The notes beneath the pieces are model-generated. The model was not told where the DNA came from. It made no database searches and worked only from the letters and a program-made list of their open reading frames with translations. Below are positions 34,170 through 45,770 of a DNA stretch of 64,000 bases, in pieces (within the stretch, counting starts at the first letter, position 1; the number at the start of each line of letters is the position of its first letter). The DNA is from Vandiemenella viatica (lineage: Eukaryota; Arthropoda; Insecta; Orthoptera; Morabidae). Both the position numbers and the translations under genes were made by a program. The stretch lies in the NCBI GenBank assembly GCA_031002005.1, contig JARYHS010008074.1:268895930-268959929 (forward strand). Direction: 5' to 3'.

Positions 34170-34649
34170 ATATATATAACAATCAACATAAAATAAAAAA
34201 AGGCATGTAAAAGAGGCAAAAATTATTGCGAGGAGACACTTATGATGCTAACAGAAATGTCTTCAATGGATGGTCAGGGAACTTTAGGCCAAAGTTGAAG
34301 GAGAGCCAGATAATATTGTGACAACATTTGGAATGCTGATTGGAACAGTATTCCTTTACAAAAATGTGAAATAATGCTCTTATGTTTAATTTGGATGAAC
34401 GTGTGGATAGCATTGTCAAAAGAATACAACAACCAATGAAACATAAAGAGCACAGATAAGAAAACACTGGAAGTGATTGATTGTGAAGGGATTGAATTGC
34501 AATAAGTGTAAGAAGTGGTCCATCTGTGGCTAATGGAGGTAAACCTGGAAATAAATGAGGCTCTTCCATGAAATTGACCACTTTCTTATAGGGACAGGAT
34601 AATTTCAGAGCAGGAAGACTTAGTTTTTTATGTGTCTAGTTTCTCAGTC
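34170..34649. other. Short AT-rich stretch
   Basis: A frame of 113 codons on the minus strand (34240-34581) has no known domain. No other structure was seen. Confidence 0.45.
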
Positions 34650-37500
34650 TAGTATTTAGCTTTGTCGAATGCTTCTTTCTTGTGACTCAATAGATCGTTG
34701 GGGATACAGGTGGCAGGAAAATTTTGACAGACAAACAGGTGTTCCATAGTTTGTGTTGTTCCTCAGTTGCAGGCTACATCATATTCATGTATAAGATCCC
34801 AACTTGATAGGTTGGTTTCTACTGGGTTCACACTTGTCCTAATGAGGATCAGTGTACTCCATACCTTCCACTTTAATGATGAGCCACTGTACATTTTTCT
34901 GTAGCTGGGTAATCAGGTGCATGTTCATCCAGCGGAGTATTCAAAAACCTTCTTCGTGATCTTAACCTGCCACCGCTATTTTACAATCCATGATGAGGCT
35001 AGCATTCATCAAAGTTTTTTTTGAGCCTCTCCGTGTAGGTCTACAGAAAGCAAATCTTGAAAAATCAGCTGCTCTAAAGAGATTTCCCAACAGGTATATT
35101 TCATACATCCTGTAATTAGCCTGCATGTCTCATTAACCCTCAGTTGGTTCGGGTGGTGTACAGAGTACTCCAGTGAGCTATTTCTGGCTGTGAATAACAG
35201 AATACCCCTTCATCTACGTTCCTAGTAACAATCCTCTACAACAATGTGACTAGCTGGCCCATTCAGTCTGGCATCTGATTTCCCTACTTAATGTTTTCTC
35301 ATGAGTGTGTCACATTGGAAAACCCAGTGCTCCACCCATTTATCTCAAGAAAAGATTGTTAGAAATTTTCACAAGAAGTTTCTGATGAAGAGGCATTTGA
35401 TCTGTCTGCAACGCATCTGATAAATTTGGTTCATTGAACATTCTGGTCATGAAACTTACTCCAGATTTGTCGGAGATGTCCATGATCCTCAAGTGTCCTT
35501 GTCACCTCCTCAACTGATTCTACTGATGTTGGATTTGTTGTCAGCGATTCTGGTAATGATGATGTTTCTGTAAAAACAATTAACAAAAAGAAAAAGGTAA
35601 GAGGGAAAGTTTTGAAAAAAGTTTGCAAAATTCATATATGGAAGAACAGTCCCGTCATGAGCAAATTCGGAAGAACTCCTCATAAAAATTTATTTTCAAA
35701 AAACTGTGATGTTAAACTATCTACTTTCCAACAGATTATAAACAATTATGTGATTGATGCGTGAGTAGAGTAAACATTTACCTTAAACTGTATAGAACAG
35801 CAGATGCCCCCAAAAATTTCTAAGAGAAGCATATGTGACAGCAATAGAGCAGAAGTATTGGCCTTTTTAGATATTTTATACTTACTAGTGTCCAAAAAAT
35901 ATCCAAAATCAGTCTTGGTGACTGTGGGAGAAGGCACCGGAATTGAAATTTTACATGGGTCATGGGTCTCAAACAATTGGGAAACTTGTGCATTGCCTTC
36001 AGTTTTTCAATGAAAAAGTCACAAGGACACACACAGAAAAACTGAGTGGCTATAGCGAGATAATTTTTTGACTCTTAATGAAAACTGCCAAATGGTTGGT
36101 GACGATATCATGATCGATGAAAAGTTAAGAGTTCTTTTGCGGAAGATGCTCGTTTACTCGGTATATGCCGAATAAGACCATTTTAATTTTTTTTAAATCC
36201 CTTTTCTTAATTGCTTTGAAAATATATGGTTGACAAACATATAAATGTAATAAACTACGAAAAATAACCAGACATTTGTGGCAGAGGATATAAAAATGAT
36301 CTGGTGTACTCCATGAGCCACCCCTCCGAAATTGCACTGAATGTCAGCCGCCACCCCCCCCCCCTTTTCCCCATTTGAGGGTTAATGCTTGTATTCTCCT
36401 TCCTAGTGTGGTCCACACTGCGCAAGAATGGTCAATAGCATAGCGCTTGAGTGGTGGTTTCAGAACCACTGGTTTCGTACTCCATTGACTGTTTGGCAGC
36501 TTTCTCCTGATGGTATTCTAGTGGCAACTTCGTGGCGAGTCTTTCCACATTGGTTCTTATATGTTAGGGAATGGTCAAGTTGAACTCCTAGGTAGGTTGA
36601 CATTTCTCACTGTTGTAGATTGAACCCCTTCCAGTTTTTAACAAAAAATCACAGATAACCATTGTGGTATGAGAATTAGCATTATTGTGATGCAGTTTCC
36701 ATTAGTGGTTTTGCCACAAATCTTGGCATTTCTGATAGATTGTTTCTCACAAATGGTAGATAACTTCTAGGTAGTATTCCTTATTAACAGTAAAGCCATT
36801 TGGCAAGAAATCATGATGCACAAAATCATTGAAATCAAAGAAATCTTCTACTACTTTAGCTTGGTTATATACTGGTTGAAAAGTTTCAGGATCCAGCTCA
36901 TGGTGACTGGTCTGAATTACTTGATCTGCTCAGTGCACATGTCCTCTGTTCTGTTGGCTTTCCTGTTTTTGATAGCATTTATGCCGTGGGTGAATTCTTC
37001 CAAGGATAAAGGTGCTGCAAACAGTTTAATTTCAGAATGTAGACTTCTAGTAATTTTGAGCATATGTACTTTCCTGTTCAGCTTCCCATTTAGAATTTGA
37101 TAGGCCACTTGGTCTGGTATGGTGCTTGAAGTTTGTTTTGATTTGTTTTTGGGGCACTATTTAGCTTCTTCATTAGGTTTCAGGCTATTTTGCTGCTGTG
37201 AGTCATGTCTATTTTTCGACAGTCTCTTTTCATTTAGTTTGTCTGGCCATCCTGGCTTTTGCCAGGAGTGCTGTCCCATGTAAAAGGTCTCTTCACTAAT
37301 CAGGTACTTTGAGTACAGTTCTTCATACTTATGTAACATAAATTTAAGAGACCTTTGTGAAATCTGGTATGAAGTTTTCTCTACAACCTTGTGGAAGATG
37401 CCTTCTGGATATTTTTCTTCTTCTTAAGTTGCCTTCTCCTATTGGATGCTGGTGGTCCACGTAGCTAACTCTGGGTGTGTAACTTCAGCATGGATAGCCT
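34650..37500 (-). pseudogene. Jockey-like LINE, decayed
   Basis: Read from high to low coordinates. The first marker is a helical stretch (frame 37157-37339). Next comes PLSLEEFTHGINAIKNRKAN with TEQIKQF (36917-37108), the start of the reverse transcriptase domain. YLGVQLDHSLTYKNQC follows near 36590. VNETCRLITGCMKYT lies near 35120 and a C-terminal TQTMEHLFVC zinc-binding-like stretch near 34770. The order is correct for one LINE. The catalytic FADD region was not found intact. 35240-36400 may hold a further insertion, because sequence between the last two landmarks is too long and has a C run at about 36350. Stops occur throughout. Confidence 0.75.
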
Positions 37501-37507
37501 TTGACAA

Positions 37508-38064
37508 TTAGTTGTACCATCTCTGAATGTCCTTCAGCCATGAATTCCTTTTCCTTCCGACAGACCTTTTCTCCTGTATCTTTCCTTCAGTGATGAGTTG
37601 CAGTAGCTGATACCTCTCCCCTATCATAATGAGTCCTAGATATTGTGTTTTCCTTTGCTTTATAGTGAGCAGCAGTTCTTTTTGTTTCTCCATCGGATGA
37701 AGTACTTCTTTGTTTGAGATTTTCAGCACCCAAGATATGTGTAAGAGACAATGATACAAATACATTTAAAAAGCGTCAATTCTTTTCTCACGATTTTGTT
37801 TTAAGGTTCAGCCTTCACACCCATAAAGAAAAGTGGATAACACATAGCAGAGAATCATTCGCAATTGCAGACTGAGATCCGATCTTATGAATAAAATTTC
37901 ATGCTACTAAATTGTCTCCTAGCCTGTTCTATTCTTGATTTGGTTTCTTTCTTGCAGTCACACTTCTCATCCATCACAGTACCTAAGTATTTGAAGGAGG
38001 ATTCTTGGTCGGTCTTATTGCCTTTAATTGATAGGGTTACCTGGATTTTTCTCTTAGAGGTTGA
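37508..38064 (-). pseudogene. LINE reverse transcriptase C-terminal fragment
   Basis: On the minus strand, FKYLGTVMDEKCDCKKETKS and IEQARRQFSSMKF (37900-38010) lead to the frame 37508-37765 with KTQYLGLIMIGERYQLLQLI and GKRSVGRK-like RKRNSWLKDIQRW. This is the thumb and C-terminal region of an insect LINE of the RTE/Jockey-type organisation. It is cut exactly at 38064/38065 by the long-TIR element. Its upstream part is not clearly recovered on the far side of that element. Confidence 0.8.
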
Positions 38065-38381
38065 GATAACAGGAAGCGAAGGTGTATAAAATTGATGCCT
38101 AGTTACGTCATAGTATAAAGCGTGATTTTTTTATATTTTTTACGGGATACTGTTAGAAATCACGTCATGTATTGCCAGACACTTTGTGCGGTGGAAACAC
38201 CCCGCCAGACACCTTCAAAACTTAATAAAATGTAATTGTACTTACGTCATAATATAAAACCTGAATTTTATATATGTTATTTGGGCAACTATTTAAAAGT
38301 GTTTCCTAAAGAGCCAGACAATTTCGATGGTTCCAACACCCTGCCAGACATAATTCAATGTCAGCTGTAGGGGCGAGCGCG
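38065..38381 (+). repeat. Left terminal inverted repeat (317 bp)
   Basis: It is the reverse complement of 41381-41697 with few mismatches. It includes two spaced copies of a TTACGTCATARTATAAA-type motif (about 38103 and 38243) and two CCAGACA motifs. Confidence 0.93.
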
Positions 38382-38397
38382 GAGGCAATATTTATGT

Positions 38398-38780
38398 ACT
38401 GCGTCTTTTGTCACGCGTCTTTCGTGCAGATATTGTTTTAATACATGTTCTGTCATTGATCGTAGAGTGTACGTTTATTATTTATGTGTGCAGTTGCGTG
38501 AAATAATTGTAATTAAGTTTTAATATTATATCATAATGGAAGACGTATTAATTGGTGTTTTGTGTAAGAAAAACAGTGGCAAAATATTATTATTCTGTCA
38601 GGAGATTTAGAGTGAGACAGTTACTTAAATCTATATTACTGGGTCTTTGTCACGCATCTTTGGGATCCTACCACAGATGTTGTTTCAGCATATGTCGAGT
38701 CATTCATCGTTTTATTATTTATTTTTTTCATTTGTGAAAAATAAAATATTTAATTCAGTTTTAATAAAAAATACCATAAT
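38398..38780 (+). repeat. Tandem duplication of about 240 bp (two units)
   Basis: Unit 1 (about 38398-38637) and unit 2 (from about 38638) both run from an ACTG-GTC(T)TTTGTCACGC start through GTCATTGATCG/GTCATTCATCG to a CATAATGG start codon context. They then continue GACGTATTAATT-GTGT. Unit 2 is interrupted by the MITE at 38785. The duplication therefore covers the 5' leader and the first coding exon of the element gene. Confidence 0.7.
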
Positions 38781-38784
38781 GGGA

Positions 38785-39026
38785 CTCGGGCGGATCCAGG
38801 ATTTTGGTTTGGGGGAGGCTTGGCTTGAGTGAATTTTGGTTTGGGGGGGGGGGGGCTTGAGTCGGGCAAAGGGTAGTTAGTATTTATAATCTCCTCGGGC
38901 CTCGAATCCCTAGAGCTAAAAAAAAAAGTTCCCCAAAATTACAATGTCGGAGGTGGACCTAGATACTTTTTGGGGGCGGGGGGGGGGGGCTTGAACCCCC
39001 TAGCCCTCCCCCTGGATCCGCCCCTG
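38785..39026 (-). mobile_element. hAT-type MITE, copy 2
   Basis: It is the reverse-orientation relative of 23101-23346, with the ends CTCGGGCGGATCCAGG and (reversed) CAGGGGCGGATCCAGG and long G runs. The flanks TAATGGGA and TGATGAGA (6 of 8) look like a decayed 8-bp duplication. Comparison with the empty duplicate unit at 38533-38550 confirms that this block was inserted just after the ATGG of the start codon. Confidence 0.8.
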
Positions 39027-41122
39027 ATGAGAGACGTATTAATTTGTGTAAGGAAAGTAGTGGCAAAATAGTAATATTCTCTGAGGAGACAATGAAAAAA
39101 TGTCAAACAATTAAAGAACTAAGAAAGAAACATAACCTGAAATATAAGGACATTATTTTACCAACAGAGTATACGGAAAGTGGTTACCACAGAGAATGTT
39201 GCAAACTATCTACAGGACTCATGAAAAAATATTTTACTTCTGAATCTACAAGTTCTCAAAAAACTAATATGGAAAATAATCGGTAAGTACATCCATCAAT
39301 AATGTATCGCCAGCCCCCATTGTTGCTACCTGAGTTGACCAAAGAGCAATTTCATTCGCATTCTCTATATAGAGATCTTTGCCAATACCTGAACTAACTG
39401 TAATACAGCTGTCAATAGAACCATAACAATCAGCTTATTGAAGAGAATTTTGACTTTTTACAATTTGAAGAAATAAGTGACAATAATGATTCAGTTACAT
39501 ACATAATTACATACGACCTCGTGATAGCCAAACAAGCCTTTCAAATCGAAGTTACCGAAAATCCTAAATTTGATAATTTATTTATACATTAGGGCCGTTT
39601 CACATTATTATGGCTATTTTAAAACAAGTGACTGTGGCTTAGCCAATGTAATGGTTGAAAGTAATTTCCTGGCAAATGGTTCATCGAATGGATTTCTTGA
39701 TGGAAAACACTTCAACTTTTGCAAGAGACTACATCCTTTGACAACATTAGGATTAGAAATACTACATTTTAAATCACTTTTACAAATGGAAAAAAAAAAC
39801 ATTGACAGATGACATGAAACAAGAAGTAAACAGACTACAAAAATGTAGAATATCATCATTTCAAATAGAAAATGAACAATTGAATCTAAATGGCGATTGT
39901 GGGAAAACTCCACAATTTTATTTGAGTTACATCAATCTTTTACATAATTTCTTCACCGAACATTCGGAGAGGAGATTTCGAACTTTTTAAATCAGTATTG
40001 CCTAAAATTACAAATATATTTTTTTTATGTAATCAACAAAACTATGCTCGACGGACTGTTAATTATTATAATAATTTGCTGAAAGTAGCGGAAACTCATC
40101 CTGACTTATATGAGAATTCAAACTGGGTTGCTTTGGAATTAAAATGACCACCAAACCATTTTAAAGACAACCTGTTGACTTGTTATTAGAACAAACTATA
40201 AATGCAAATGCGGCTAGAAGGCTTACAGGTGTTATACATTTCACCAATTCAATTTCGGCACGTCAACAATGGACCCAAAACCATGATGTGAGATCAACAA
40301 TATTAAGTAATGTTTTTCATGAATTAGGATTACAAACCGAAAAAGATATTTTAGCAGACTTGAAAACGGGTAACATTCAAAATAGCATCAAGCAACTGAA
40401 AAAAATTATCACCACCTTTGATCAGTTCATTGACCCCTTCAGTTTGGGAGTGCCGAAAGATCAATTAATTAGAAAAGGAAAATTATAACCTTACAAAATA
40501 TTGAAAACAAATCAAGAATATCAGGAAGTTTTTCTCAAGTTTGGAGATGTTGCATTATTTGAAAATAGTGATGAACGACAAAATGTCTTTAAAATTATAC
40601 AAAAATTTGATATGTATAATGTTGCTGGGATGAGTGATGTTGACGCTGCCCGTCTCCAGATATTCTTCAACACGTATACGGTCTCAAATATCAATGAATC
40701 TTTTGTTCTCAAAAAATTACGGAGTTTCGATGATAGCTTTCTACCACCTTGAAAAAGGGAACTATTACAACCATTTCTGCGAGCAAATTATATATCCACT
40801 ATTTGGAATAATGCTCACTTAAAAAATCCCAGCAGAAAATAATGGCTGGGTACGAGAAGACAACGAGTATTATTTCAAATGGTTCGATGGAGATCAGCTA
40901 CCAAACTTATTCAGTGATTCACTGAAAAATTTATCAGGAAGGCTATGTAATTGTTATTTACAACTATTATACATAAATTTCTAGTTATTAATAATCTCAT
41001 TATTTTGTTTATATTTTTACAGAAACTGATAAAGAAGACGATATTGAAAATAATAAATTCACGGACTGCAGTAGTAGTGATGACGATATTGAAAGTATCA
41101 ATTACAATGATGACAATGAATA
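39027..41122 (+). pseudogene. Orphan protein of the long-TIR element, decayed
   Basis: Pieces in order: 39044-39286 (CVxC-like start, GKIVIFSEETMKKCQ, then LPTEYTESGYHRECCKLST), ending at a good splice donor CG|GTAAGT. Next is 39570-39812 with CGLANVMVESNFLANGSSNG and GKHFNFCKRLHPL. Then come 39802-39990; 40180-40488 with LLEQTINANAARRLTGVIHF and NSISARQQW; 40501-40752 with DVDAARLQIFFNTY; and a tail with KWFDGDQLPNLFSDS and an acidic end (about 41030-41122). I recognise this module order from large uncharacterised proteins encoded in repeats of insects and other animals. Their biochemical function is unknown to me. A join near 40468-40490 suggests that a long middle part of the usual protein is deleted. 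Stops and frameshifts separate the pieces. Confidence 0.65.
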
Positions 41123-41380
41123 AATCTATTTCGTATTTACATAAAACCAATGATATTTCTATTAAATCATATTCCCAATTTTTTGTAAGCTTTTACTATG
41201 AATATTTATAAATTATTTAACAATTTTTTATTTATTAGATTTGCAACAAACAACGAAATTAAAAATAACTGACATTAAAATTATGTTATGTGATTCATTT
41301 AAAATGTATTATTAATACATAAATAATTGCAATGTAATTGGATTATCCAATAAATCCAACTCTTACATATCTATTGTCGT

Positions 41381-41697
41381 CGCGCTCGCCCCTACAGTTG
41401 ACACTGAAATTTGTCTGGCAGGGTGTTGGAACCATCGAAATTGTCTGGCTCTTTAGGAAACACTTTTAAATAGTTGCCCAAATAACATATATAAAATTCA
41501 GGTTTTATATTATGATGTAAGTACAATTACATTTTATTAAGTTTTGAAGGTGTCTGGCGGGGTGTTTCCACCGCACAAAGTGTCTGGCAATACATGACGT
41601 GATTTCTAACAGTATCCCGTAAAAAATATAAAAAAATCACGCTTTATACTATGACGTAACTAGGCATCAATTTTATACACCTTCGCTTCCTGTTATC
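41381..41697 (-). repeat. Right terminal inverted repeat (317 bp)
   Basis: It is the inverted partner of 38065-38381. A further CTTTATACTATGACGTA motif lies just outside it at 41786-41802. Confidence 0.93.
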
Positions 41698-42004
41698 TAT
41701 CAAAGCCGCCACCACCACTCAAGGTTCATAGTAGCCAAACGTTCATACGTGCTGTAGTGTACAAGCGTAGAAAAAATTTCAGCCTTTATACTATGACGTA
41801 GGTCTGGCGTTCACGGGCTCTTGGACTATTTCTGCAATGGTAGAAAGAGTGCTGAGGATGAGGCTCTTGAAGATTAGCTAAAATCATATTCAGAGTTTTA
41901 GGTGAGAGTAGAATGGTTATTACAGATTGGGACTGAAATTTACCATGCTTTGAATGGGAATGAAATATGATTATTATCACAAGGGATCAAAGATTTGAAA
42001 ATAC

Positions 42005-42140
42005 TTCATTAATCTGGCCTTCACCTCTGGGAAATCTTGCTGTGAAATATGCTAGAATACTTCTGTGGTTTGGATTCTATGTTAAAATGCTAGTCCCCTA
42101 CACACAATAGTGTTACAGTAAAGCACAAGGAGACAAAACA
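42005..42140 (+). mobile_element. SINE family B, head-truncated copy
   Basis: It aligns, in opposite orientation, with the body of the 43170-43380 copy (TTGCTGTGAAATATGCTAGA, CTAGTCCCCTA). The tRNA-like head is absent. Confidence 0.7.
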
Positions 42141-43169
42141 AGTTTGATGTTGAGGGATGTCAAGTAACTGAAAGAATAAGTAATCTCAATGCTTTTCTGA
42201 GGGGTATTAGAGAGTTCAACAATTGAAGGTGATTATAGATACAATTATAAAAGGGCACATATTTCAAAATTAATGAACTATTTCAGGAAAATGTTTGGAA
42301 TGTGGAAGGAAAACTAGAACAGTAGAGATAGGATGGGTGTAGTTCAACGAGTAGTAAAAATGGGTAATGATATATGTTTAAAAAATAGAAAATGAAAAAT
42401 GCAGAATCTACATACGATGCTAGAATTATAAGGAAACTAAAGAGGTTGGTGGGAAGAAATGCAACAGAATGTTGTATTTTATAATGCCCAGTTGTATTTA
42501 ACATGATTTTCAGTGATCGTTAGTTGGCAGGAGTACAGAATCGTTTTATAGTGTTGTGAATAAACTTAAATGTTCGAACTTATTAACTTCTCATATATGA
42601 ATAATAACAATATTTCTTATGATTCATTTGACATTTATTTTCATTTTACTTCATTCATAAACATCCAAAGAACTACAGAGGTCCTGTGCTATCAGTAACT
42701 TTATATCAATACCTCAAAAAACGCGAACTAACTTTTCCTATCGCTCGCCCGATCCTCTTGCTCTCTTGTTACCATCTGGTCTCCATAGCTACCTATTTGC
42801 CTCAGAGTAATTATCATTCTTTTGTCTCTTCTCTGAGTAATCAGTTATGGTACAAGAATTAAAAGACAGCAATGCAGTATGGAATGCTTAAAAGAACTGA
42901 GCAAGGAATCAGCGGCAGCAAACATGGAAACTAAAGAAGGGTTTATGAAATTTCCATAAGAGCATGTGCTCTATCACAGTTAAATAAACTAAATTAAATT
43001 TACCCACAGTGGTTTAAGAAAATAAAAATACTTACTACCTGTCACCAATATAACAAACAAGTCTATATCAGTGATGAATTAGTTCCTCAAGATTTAAAAA
43101 GGCTCATGTGGTAACGACCTGGTGACAGGATTTTTACTAGTTATGCACTCTGTTGTTATCATCATTTGC

Positions 43170-43380
43170 CTTAACCTAACCTTGTAATACTATTATCTAT
43201 AGGGGACTAGAATTTTCATGTAGAATCTAAAACACAGAAGTGTTCTAGCATATTTCACAGCAAGATCTCCCTGAGGTGAAGGTCAGATTAAGAGCCTCTG
43301 AAAATCCCAGCCAAGTCTGGCATTCAAACTGGGGTCCTTTTGATTTTCAGTCAGATACTTTAATTACTGATCCACCAGAC
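43170..43380 (-). mobile_element. SINE family B, tRNA-headed copy
   Basis: Read on the minus strand from 43380, a GGTCTGGTGGATCAGTAA start resembles an A box. The B box is CCAGTTTGAATGCC. Between them CTGAAAA sits where an anticodon loop would, suggesting a tRNA-Phe ancestor (GAA), which is inference. A body of about 140 bp follows. Confidence 0.7.
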
Positions 43381-44911
43381 CGTTTTCAAGTGCTTTCCCA
43401 GTGTACTGCTCATCCCCAGCCCCTGATCTTTGAGTGAACTTTTTTTTCCATGAACCATACGTATTCTGCAGATGATGGACCACAGCATGAAAAGGAAACC
43501 TTAAAAAATCAATACAGACCCAGTGCCTCAGCCTACTTGTTACCACCAAGGGGAGAGAATGTTTCAGCATTTTCTCCAGAAGTCTGTCACTTAGGTCGCA
43601 ATTTCATATTATCAGTGGAGAGCTTTAGAAGTAAGTTATCTTAATTATAACACATTTGGCAATATTTATTTGTGTTTTCTACCAGCTATACAAGGTGTTG
43701 ACATCTAAAGATATTCTAGTGCTTCCCCAGCAATGGCAAGCTAAGGTTACTGTACTTGTTAGCATCCGCCATCCCTGAGAATCAGTCATTTGGCCACATC
43801 AGTATCTTGTGGTGTCATGTCATATGCCAGGTTAGATGTGATGGCTGCATTCCATTTTTGCGTGGGCGCTTGCATTATGCAGAAGCTATGCCTTCATCAG
43901 TTACACCCCTCTTTTGACGGCATGTTGGCTCAAGTGGATAATTAGTCCTCTCCGTTGTCCCCATCCTCAAGTCTAGGTCTCTCTACTTTTTCCCAGCCTT
44001 GAGTGTTTCCTTGAAGTGGGGAAACTTTGTCCTATGTGAAACTGTTGTCATGTAGTCATTTGGGTTCCTTTAAGAATGCTCATTACACTAACTCTTGTTC
44101 ACCAACATTATACTTTAGGCACACTGCCTCAGAAATTTTGCAATCTGACTAGACCACCGTTGCTGGTGTAATTTTGCCATCAGTATGTGGTACACGCAGC
44201 TGGGCTGCTACACTCTTGATGAAAATCATTGAATGGAAATTTTTCCATTAGTATGCTGGTTGAGGTGAATTTTCTGAGCAGAACTGGGAAGAGGTAAACC
44301 ACACTACAGAACATTCATTTTGCCTTGGATGACTACATACACTTCCAAAGAAACAGATGTAGAATGTGGATATGACTTGGGATAGAACAGTATGCTCCTA
44401 AGTGACTGGAATAAATAGTTCAATACTATGATTCCCTTTACCTTTTAGGAATTGTCAAATTTAATTTCTAAGGACGAGAAATGCCTGCAACTATTGAGAT
44501 GGTAACAAAGAAATCCCAAAAACAGCTATGAATGTCAATCACTTGGCATCCATCGAGCTCTTGTTGTGTACAAATTGCAGAGAAATTCTCTTCATTTTAC
44601 AAAGAAGATCCTAGGACTCTTTGTCAGTGTCAGAAAAAAAATAATATAGAACAAGCTAAATATTAGCCCAGTAAAATTTTGCACTGAAGGATGACTGACT
44701 ATTTAAAGTCGTAAATTTGAGACATATATTAAGATGTGACAATTCAAAGTTTTCATTATTCCTTATAACAAACACTCTACAGTGAAAGAAATTGCTTAAT
44801 TTTGTAATTTTCACTGTAAATTAGCTTTAATTTCAAGTAAAATAAAATTTTGCATTGTTAATCTGTTGTATCTATTTTAGCTCTGAAACTTTTATGCCTT
44901 TTCGATTCCAG

Positions 44912-45024
44912 GATACTCTACACATACACTGGGTGTAAAGTCAAATTGCAGATTGAGGCATATAGCAGGCCTTGCACACCCACATTATTCTGTGGATGTG
45001 ATTCCTTCACTACCTCAAATGCAG
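44912..45024 (+). CDS. TRAPPC9: TRAPPC9 internal exon C
   Basis: The 113-nt exon lies between TTCCAG and GTAATT. It completes the split glycine codon left by exon B (G|GA) and ends in phase 0. It encodes YSTHTLGVKSNCRLRHIAGL followed by AHPHYSVDVIPSLPQMQ. The vertebrate protein at this point has GYHTTVFGV-S, then L-GIK and VEVIPALPRLQ, so residues and spacing agree. It is the third consecutive exon of the same protein segment. Confidence 0.92.
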
Positions 45025-45454
45025 GTAATTTTTATGAGAACTGAGTAGCAACTTTTGTTTGTGGTGTAAATCGATGACAGAAAGTGTGTTAAATATTAAC
45101 TTTGAACAATACCAACAGTAATTTGTTTAGTTTCAGCTATATGTTTGGAAATCTCATTCTTAAAGTTCTGTTTGTGAGATGTCTGGACTGCATAATCTCT
45201 GGTTATGTATGTAGCGACTACACTCTAAATTACAATTTGTCATAAAAGTGCCTAAATCTTATCGATAAATTAGTTAAATTGTCAAGTAAATTGCTAAGAT
45301 TATTGTTAGTGAGTAGAATTACTCATTCTTAACTTTTAAAATAGTACTTTGTCTCAATTAATCATTGTGTAGTTACTGCAATACTCTTAAACAATTGAAG
45401 GCTCATTCTCAGTTTTGAGCCACTGGCCAGGTGAACTTTGCACATAAACCTTAC
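45025..45454. other. TRAPPC9 intron after exon C
   Basis: It is AT-rich and nothing is recognised. Confidence 0.6.
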
Positions 45455-45770
45455 CATTAGTTCCTCTTTTTCACCAACTGTCATTACCTTAGTCCAGTCC
45501 TTCTCTTCTGGAAACATTCCTCCATGCCTCTAAGAAATCTATCACTTGGTCTTCAAATGGTCTGTTTACCTTATTTCTTCATGGATTTTCCTTGGTAGTC
45601 TCTACTACCCCATTTTTTTAAAAACATATTCATACCATTTGAGTCCTTGCCATTTCTATCCTTTCTTGCAGTAGTTTCCCTTTCACTTCGTCCCTAACCT
45701 TATTATTCCTTATCTGACCATTCTTGTAACACCTAATCTGCTTCTGAGAAATTTCATTCCTTGCATGTTG
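45455..45770 (-). pseudogene. LINE C-terminal fragment, decayed
   Basis: The minus-strand translation gives KNGQIRNNKVRDEVKGKLLQ and RIEMARTQMV, then remnants of the GRP-D-W end. It is homologous to the fragment at 31638-31925 but extends further upstream. It has many stops. Confidence 0.6.

Larger units (their letters stand above)
38065..41697 (+). mobile_element. Long-TIR DNA element with orphan protein
   Basis: A 3633-bp unit is bounded by inverted repeats of 317 bp (38065-38381, 41381-41697) that are nearly identical. It interrupts a LINE reading frame. TA follows the right end and precedes base ACAGGAAGC on the left, so a TA target duplication is possible; the outermost GATAAC is itself palindromic with GTTATC. 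The interior holds a decayed gene on the plus strand, a tandem duplication and a MITE. The superfamily is undetermined, because no DDE/D signature was recognised. Confidence 0.85.
41698..44911. other. TRAPPC9 intron with SINE-B pair
   Basis: Apart from the two SINE-B copies entered separately, I see no gene. 42141-43169 and 43381-44911 are AT-rich with frames below 75 codons and no recognisable domain. The region ends with the TTCGATTCCAG acceptor of exon C. Confidence 0.5.

Noticed and set aside
43450..43644. 64-codon frame ending near a GTAAGT donor
   Set aside because: It was considered as a TRAPPC9 exon, but the sequence does not match the protein between exons B and C, which already join in phase.
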